Positions 5,576 to 8,861 of a DNA stretch of 8,861 nt are shown here, in pieces. The stretch covers positions 1-8,861 of the forward strand of contig CALIZH010000117.1 in NCBI GenBank assembly GCA_938028585.1, read 5' to 3'. The notes beneath the pieces were generated by a model, which was not told where the DNA came from, searched no databases, and was given only the letters and a program-made list of their open reading frames with translations. Within the stretch, counting starts at the first letter, position 1, and every line of letters starts with the position of its first letter. The DNA comes from an uncultured Actinomyces sp. GTDB taxonomy: Bacteria; Actinomycetota; Actinomycetes; Actinomycetales; Actinomycetaceae. The translations under genes were made by a program, and so were the position numbers.

Positions 5576-6361
5576 ATGAATAAGTCAAAACTACTCTCAG
5601 CAAGGACGGTAGACAGACGACGCCCAATAATACTTTTGCTGTATGTTTTCAGTACTGCCGTTGGCATTATCGGAGGTTTACTGACATATCAGCATAAGGA
5701 ATTAGTAACCAGTCTGGCATTATTCTATTGCGCCATAGCATCCACCTCTCTCTCCATTTCACAGATGTTCTTGAAAGCAGGGATACGCAATGGTCGACAA
5801 TACTGGCGACGAGGCGATAAATGCGTAGTGTTGACAACCACGTACACACTGGTCGGATGGGAGTTTGGTTCACTGCTATTGGCCGGTTTCTCTCTTCCGC
5901 TCGGCACTATCCTGCTACCCCTGAGAGCTCGAGGAGAATGGCTAGGCCCCGTCATTCTTGTGATCGCAGGAACAGTTAGTATTCCATTCCTTCTCCCTAT
6001 TCTCAAAGCGGAAGGTCCCAGTCGGCAGAGAATCACCCTGACTAGGAACGGTGTCGAACTCACTCGAATCGACGGACATACTGACAGAATCCGATGGCAG
6101 GACCATCCGACTCTGATCGGAGGCCGCGAGGGTGATGCCCTCATCGTTCTCAAGAACTACGACGAACTGCATTACCCCATGGCATACCTCCCGATGAGCA
6201 TGCGCCAGCTCGAACGCCTCCTGAGCACTTTCTCAACCAATAGCAAACTCCGCACCAAGCTCTCCAGCCCCGAAGCCCTCGATACGGTCCTCGCCATCCT
6301 GGAACCCACCGAGGAAGAACTCACCGACGGCTCCTGGACCTGGAGCCGTCGGTCTCGGTAG
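5576..6361 (+). CDS. Four-TM membrane protein with C-terminal PH-like domain (intact family member)
   Basis: A 261-residue protein of unknown function. Hydrophobic segments lie near residues 17-37, 43-66, 90-115 and 122-145, with basic residues between segments 2 and 3 (RNGRQYWRRGDK). From about 150 a soluble domain begins RQRITLTRNGVELTRIDGHT, followed by RIRWQDHP, ALIVLKN and LPMSMRQLERLLSTF. The alternating strands, a W-x-D turn and a closing helix resemble bacterial PH-like (YcxB-type) domains; this is inference. It ends with the acidic EEELTDGSWTW tail. ATG 5576 is preferred over GTG 5543 because AGGA precedes it and its length then matches the split paralogue. The 3' third is almost the same at DNA level as the other copies while the membrane half has diverged. 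It ends 21 bases from htrA, in convergent orientation. Confidence 0.75.
   Translation: MNKSKLLSARTVDRRRPIILLLYVFSTAVGIIGGLLTYQHKELVTSLALFYCAIASTSLSISQMFLKAGIRNGRQYWRRGDKCVVLTTTYTLVGWEFGSLLLAGFSLPLGTILLPLRARGEWLGPVILVIAGTVSIPFLLPILKAEGPSRQRITLTRNGVELTRIDGHTDRIRWQDHPTLIGGREGDALIVLKNYDELHYPMAYLPMSMRQLERLLSTFSTNSKLRTKLSSPEALDTVLAILEPTEEELTDGSWTWSRRSR
6323..6353. terminator. Strong hairpin at the end of the gene array
   Basis: ACCGACGGCTCC (6323-6334) and GGAGCCGTCGGT (6342-6353) form a perfect 12-bp stem with a 7-base loop inside the last codons, just before the TAG at 6359. There is no T-run, as is common in high-GC actinobacteria. It lies between convergent genes, so it could stop transcription from both sides. 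In the other two family tails the left arm is kept but the right arm is mismatched. Confidence 0.6.
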
Positions 6362-6382
6362 GGCAGGCAGGAACCTCCCCGG

Positions 6383-8113
6383 TCAGGAGTCCTTGCGCTC
6401 GGCCAGGGTCACGTCGATGTCCTGCTTCTTGGAGTCGCGGATGACCGTGAGCTTGACCTTGTCGTTGGCGGAGTACTGGCGCACGTAACCGGTCAGCGCC
6501 GAGCCCTGGGCGGTGGTCTTGCCGTCGATGGCGATGACGACGTCGCCCTTCTTCAGCCCGGCCTTGTCAGCCGGCGAGCCGCCTTCGACCGAGGTGATCT
6601 TGGCGCCGGCGCGCTTCTCGCCGTCGGCCGTGGCACCAGCGGTGTCGAGGGTGACTCCCAGGTAGGCGTGCGTGGCCGTACCGGACTTGATGAGCTGCTT
6701 GGCGACCTTGTCCGCCAGCTTGACCGGAATGGCGAAACCGATACCGATGCTCCCCGAGCCTCCCTCGCCGCTGCTGGAGCGCCCCATGGTGGCGATGGAG
6801 CTGGTGATCCCGATGACCCGCCCCTTCTCATCGAAAAGGGGCCCTCCGGAATTGCCGGGGTTGATGGCGGCGTCGATCTGGATGGCGTTGGTGTAGACCG
6901 CCGAACCGCCCGATCCGTCCTCATTCTGTGAGTTGACGACGGGCCGATCGAGGGCCGAGATGATTCCGGTGGTGACGGTCGAGGACAGGCCCAGCGGGTT
7001 ACCGATCGCCATGACGTCCTGACCGGTGGCCAGCTTGTCGGAGTCTCCGAGCTGGGCGACCGTGAGGTTGTCGGGGGCGTCCTTGAGCTGGATGACCGCC
7101 AGGTCGGTGGCGGGGTCGGTACCGGTGGCCTCAGCGTCATAGACGCGGCCGTCGGCCAGCGTCACCTGGATCTTGGAGGCCCCCGCCACCACGTGGTTGT
7201 TCGTGATGATGTGCCCCTCCTTGTCGAAGATGACTCCGGAGCCCAGCGCGGTGCCCTTGTCCGTGACGACGCCGATGGAGACGACGGCGTTGGACACGGC
7301 GGCCGAGACGGCCTCCCAGTCGGGGGCCTGGCCAGTGCTGTTGACGGTCTGGGTCGTGCTCCCGGTGGCGATGGCAGTGGGCGCCGTCGAGGGGCGCGAT
7401 GAGGTGTCCCCACCGTGAGCATCCATGTACCTGACCGCGCCCACAGCCCCACCGGCACCCAGCAGGGAGGCAACCAGCACGGAGGCGACCAGGGCGAACC
7501 AGCCCGGCCCTCGGCGCCTCGTGGTGCCGTTCTCAGTGCCTGCGGACTTCGAGGCCGCGTAGAAGGACTCCCCGGAGGGGGCGCCGGCCGGCGCGTAACC
7601 ACCGGGCGTCGTCGGGACGCTCGTGTAGGGCGAGCCGAAGTGCGACTGCTGCCCCTGGTAGGAGTGCTGGGGCGATGAGTAGCTGGACGGCGCCGCCGGC
7701 TGCGCCTGAGGAGCAGAGTACTGACCCTGCGGCTGCTGGTAGGACTGCTGCTGAGACTGCTGGTACTGCTCCTGGGCGGACTGCGCGTAGAGCGACGTGG
7801 ACTGCTCGGCGGGCAGCTGCGAGGTCGGCGGCTCGGCGGGCAGCTGCCGGGTCTCATCCCAGCGTTGCGCACCTGCCCCCTGAGGCAGGACCGGCTCGGA
7901 GTCGGAGGCGTCGGCGGCGTAGGCCTGGGAGAGATCCTCGTAGCCCCCGTGGTTGTCGGCCGCAGTCGGGCCCTCGCCGCCGGAGACCGCCGTTGCCGGG
8001 TCGGCCTGGCTGCTGGCGGACCAGGAGTCGACACCGGAGTGACCGCCGTCTGCCACCGATCCGGGCTCAGTGGGCCGGTATGCCTCCGGGTTCGTCTCGT
8101 CGTATCCGCTCAT
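6383..8113 (-). CDS. htrA: HtrA/DegP-like membrane-anchored serine protease with PDZ domain
   Basis: A 576-residue envelope protease expected to degrade or refold damaged proteins outside the membrane. ATG 8113 is chosen because AGGAGG lies just upstream; the longer frame to 8311 has no such site. Residues 1-200 form a disordered region rich in Gln, Ser, Pro and Tyr, with repeats such as QQSQQQSYQQ, expected in the cytoplasm. One TM segment follows at about 204-227, then the trypsin-like domain (about 265-470). The catalytic triad is complete: His307 in TNNHVV, Asp337 in ATDLAV and Ser422 in GNSGGP. A C-terminal PDZ domain (about 482-570) begins HAYLGVTLD and includes GGSPADKAGLKKGDVVIAID. 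Single-PDZ membrane-bound HtrA is the usual actinobacterial form. It is convergent with the array gene and lies downstream of menD on the same strand. Confidence 0.93.
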   Translation of the reverse strand: MSGYDETNPEAYRPTEPGSVADGGHSGVDSWSASSQADPATAVSGGEGPTAADNHGGYEDLSQAYAADASDSEPVLPQGAGAQRWDETRQLPAEPPTSQLPAEQSTSLYAQSAQEQYQQSQQQSYQQPQGQYSAPQAQPAAPSSYSSPQHSYQGQQSHFGSPYTSVPTTPGGYAPAGAPSGESFYAASKSAGTENGTTRRRGPGWFALVASVLVASLLGAGGAVGAVRYMDAHGGDTSSRPSTAPTAIATGSTTQTVNSTGQAPDWEAVSAAVSNAVVSIGVVTDKGTALGSGVIFDKEGHIITNNHVVAGASKIQVTLADGRVYDAEATGTDPATDLAVIQLKDAPDNLTVAQLGDSDKLATGQDVMAIGNPLGLSSTVTTGIISALDRPVVNSQNEDGSGGSAVYTNAIQIDAAINPGNSGGPLFDEKGRVIGITSSIATMGRSSSGEGGSGSIGIGFAIPVKLADKVAKQLIKSGTATHAYLGVTLDTAGATADGEKRAGAKITSVEGGSPADKAGLKKGDVVIAIDGKTTAQGSALTGYVRQYSANDKVKLTVIRDSKKQDIDVTLAERKDS

Positions 8114-8160
8114 CTGTGCTCCTCCTCGGGCGTGTCGCCCTCTCAGATCCACGGGTAGAC

Positions 8161-8185
8161 AACACCAGGGCTCTGTGCCGTTTCC
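8161..8185 (-). promoter_or_regulatory. Possible ECF-sigma (SigE-like) promoter of htrA
   Basis: On the minus strand GGAAAC (8185-8180) is followed after 16 bases by GTT (8163-8161), about 48 bases before ATG 8113. This resembles the GGAAC-N16/17-GTT pattern of actinobacterial ECF sigma factors, which control htrA in relatives such as mycobacteria. The motif is short and could be chance. A small GGGCG-ACA-CGCCC hairpin (8128-8140) sits just before the ribosome-binding site. Confidence 0.3.
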
Positions 8186-8249
8186 GATGATTCCCTGAGG
8201 CTGTGCTGTGGATCGTGTAACCGTTGTATCGCAGCGGGCTGAGAGTCCT

Positions 8250-8280
8250 GCAGTGGGCTCGGGGGAGCCGGGTCCACTGC
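8250..8280 (-). terminator. Hairpin downstream of menD, likely terminator
   Basis: GCAGTG and CACTGC arms enclose a GGCTC/GAGCC stem with a 4-base loop and a 5-base bulge. It begins about 44 bases after the menD stop and precedes the htrA leader. There is no T-run. It would separate menD transcription from htrA. Confidence 0.45.
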
Positions 8281-8323
8281 CGCAGGTTCTATCCCGCTGG
8301 CTGCTGTCCATCTCTATCGTCGT

Positions 8324-8861
8324 TCATGTTGTCACGGTGTGAGGACCGTGCCTCGTGGTCTCCCAGACGACGACGCTCACGCCGTCGACCGGCTCAGCCA
8401 GGAGCCTGCGGAGAGCCGCGACATCATCGGGGACATGGACACGGGCCCCCAGGGCTGCGGCCAGTGCGGCGATATCCGCACGCTGAGGGGCGGTGAAGAG
8501 CCGTTCGAACCGGGCAGACGGCGTGGTGCGGGCGTACTCGAGCTGGGAGAAGATCGCACCCCCGCCGTCGTCGATGACGATCACCTGCAGGTCGGCCTCC
8601 GCCTCATGCACGCCCCGGTTCAGGGACATGGCGTCGTGGAGGAAGGCGAGGTCGCCCATCACGGCGCGGACCGGTCCGTCCGAGGCCATCCACAGTCCGA
8701 CTCCGGTGGCAATAGTGCCGTCGATTCCCGCCAGGCCGCGGTTCGCAACCGCCTTCGGGGCGGTGGCGCCGGGCTGGGCGAGTCGGTCCAGACGCCGCAC
8801 CGTCATGGACGAGCCCAGCAGGAGGGTGGGTGCGCCGGGGGCCGGGCTCGCCTCCCACACG
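8324..8861 (-). CDS. menD: MenD, SEPHCHC synthase, C-terminal part (5' end outside window)
   Basis: The frame is open to the window end and gives the last 178 or so residues before TGA at 8326-8324. MenD joins isochorismate and 2-oxoglutarate using thiamine diphosphate, the first committed step of menaquinone synthesis in the cytoplasm. The family marks of the thiamine-binding C-terminal domain are present: NRGLAGIDGTIATGVG, then GDLAFLHDAMSL (the GD start of the ThDP motif), then VIVIDDGGGAIFSQLEYA. The Asp-Asp before GGG replaces the Asn seen in many relatives; similar variants occur in actinobacteria as I recall. The N-terminal two thirds are not visible. It is upstream of htrA on the same strand, with a hairpin between them. 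Confidence 0.9.
   Translation of the reverse strand, partial: VWEASPAPGAPTLLLGSSMTVRRLDRLAQPGATAPKAVANRGLAGIDGTIATGVGLWMASDGPVRAVMGDLAFLHDAMSLNRGVHEAEADLQVIVIDDGGGAIFSQLEYARTTPSARFERLFTAPQRADIAALAAALGARVHVPDDVAALRRLLAEPVDGVSVVVWETTRHGPHTVTT

Noticed and set aside
7162..8034. 290-codon minus-strand frame rich in Arg, Pro and Ser inside htrA
   Set aside because: Typical out-of-frame shadow of a GC-rich gene; the htrA frame carries all protease motifs.
1..8861. CRISPR array, tRNA or rRNA genes
   Set aside because: No regularly spaced short repeats and no recognisable tRNA or rRNA sequence were seen on either strand.

Overview
The window looks like chromosome of a high-GC actinobacterium, probably Actinomyces or a close relative. 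This is inferred from the GC-rich htrA-menD backbone (one 60-base line counted inside htrA is 72% GC) and from the protein style, not from a database match. Into this backbone is set a block of clearly different composition. Two 60-base lines counted inside it are 42% and 55% GC.

Layout. (1) 2-924: the 3' end of one gene and most of a second gene from a tandem family of four-TM membrane proteins with a conserved cytoplasmic C-terminal domain. The second gene is broken at base 924. (2) 925-5363: an apparent composite transposon. Two 879-bp copies of an IS5-family (ISL2-like) element lie in direct orientation with perfect 16-bp terminal inverted repeats. They look identical by eye, and the transposase translations are identical. 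They enclose 2681 bp of cargo, and the outer ends are flanked by the same 3 bp (TTT). Joining 924 to 5367 restores the broken gene in frame. (3) Cargo, 1804-4484, all on the minus strand: a 3' gene remnant cut by IS copy 2, a near-consensus sigma-70-type promoter, an ABC ATPase, an FtsX-type permease, and the first 45 codons of a gene cut by IS copy 1. Those 45 codons resemble the start of class III/IV lanthipeptide synthetases (LanKC). (4) 5364-6361: the 3' end of the broken family gene, then an intact family member ending in a strong hairpin. (5) 6383-8113, minus: a membrane-anchored HtrA serine protease with one PDZ domain. (6) 8324-8861, minus: the C-terminal part of MenD (menaquinone synthesis).

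Interpretation. The most interesting content is the cargo. It reads as a slice of a lanthipeptide-type gene cluster from a lower-GC source. Its biosynthetic gene and its other outer gene are both truncated by the IS copies, so the only complete genes left are the ABC transporter pair and their own promoter. A plausible result is a mobile export or immunity cassette without production. The lanKC call rests on recalled family sequence and is the key point to test. The host gene family (at least three copies, near-identical 3' ends, divergent membrane halves, shared spacers) is a second unexplained system.
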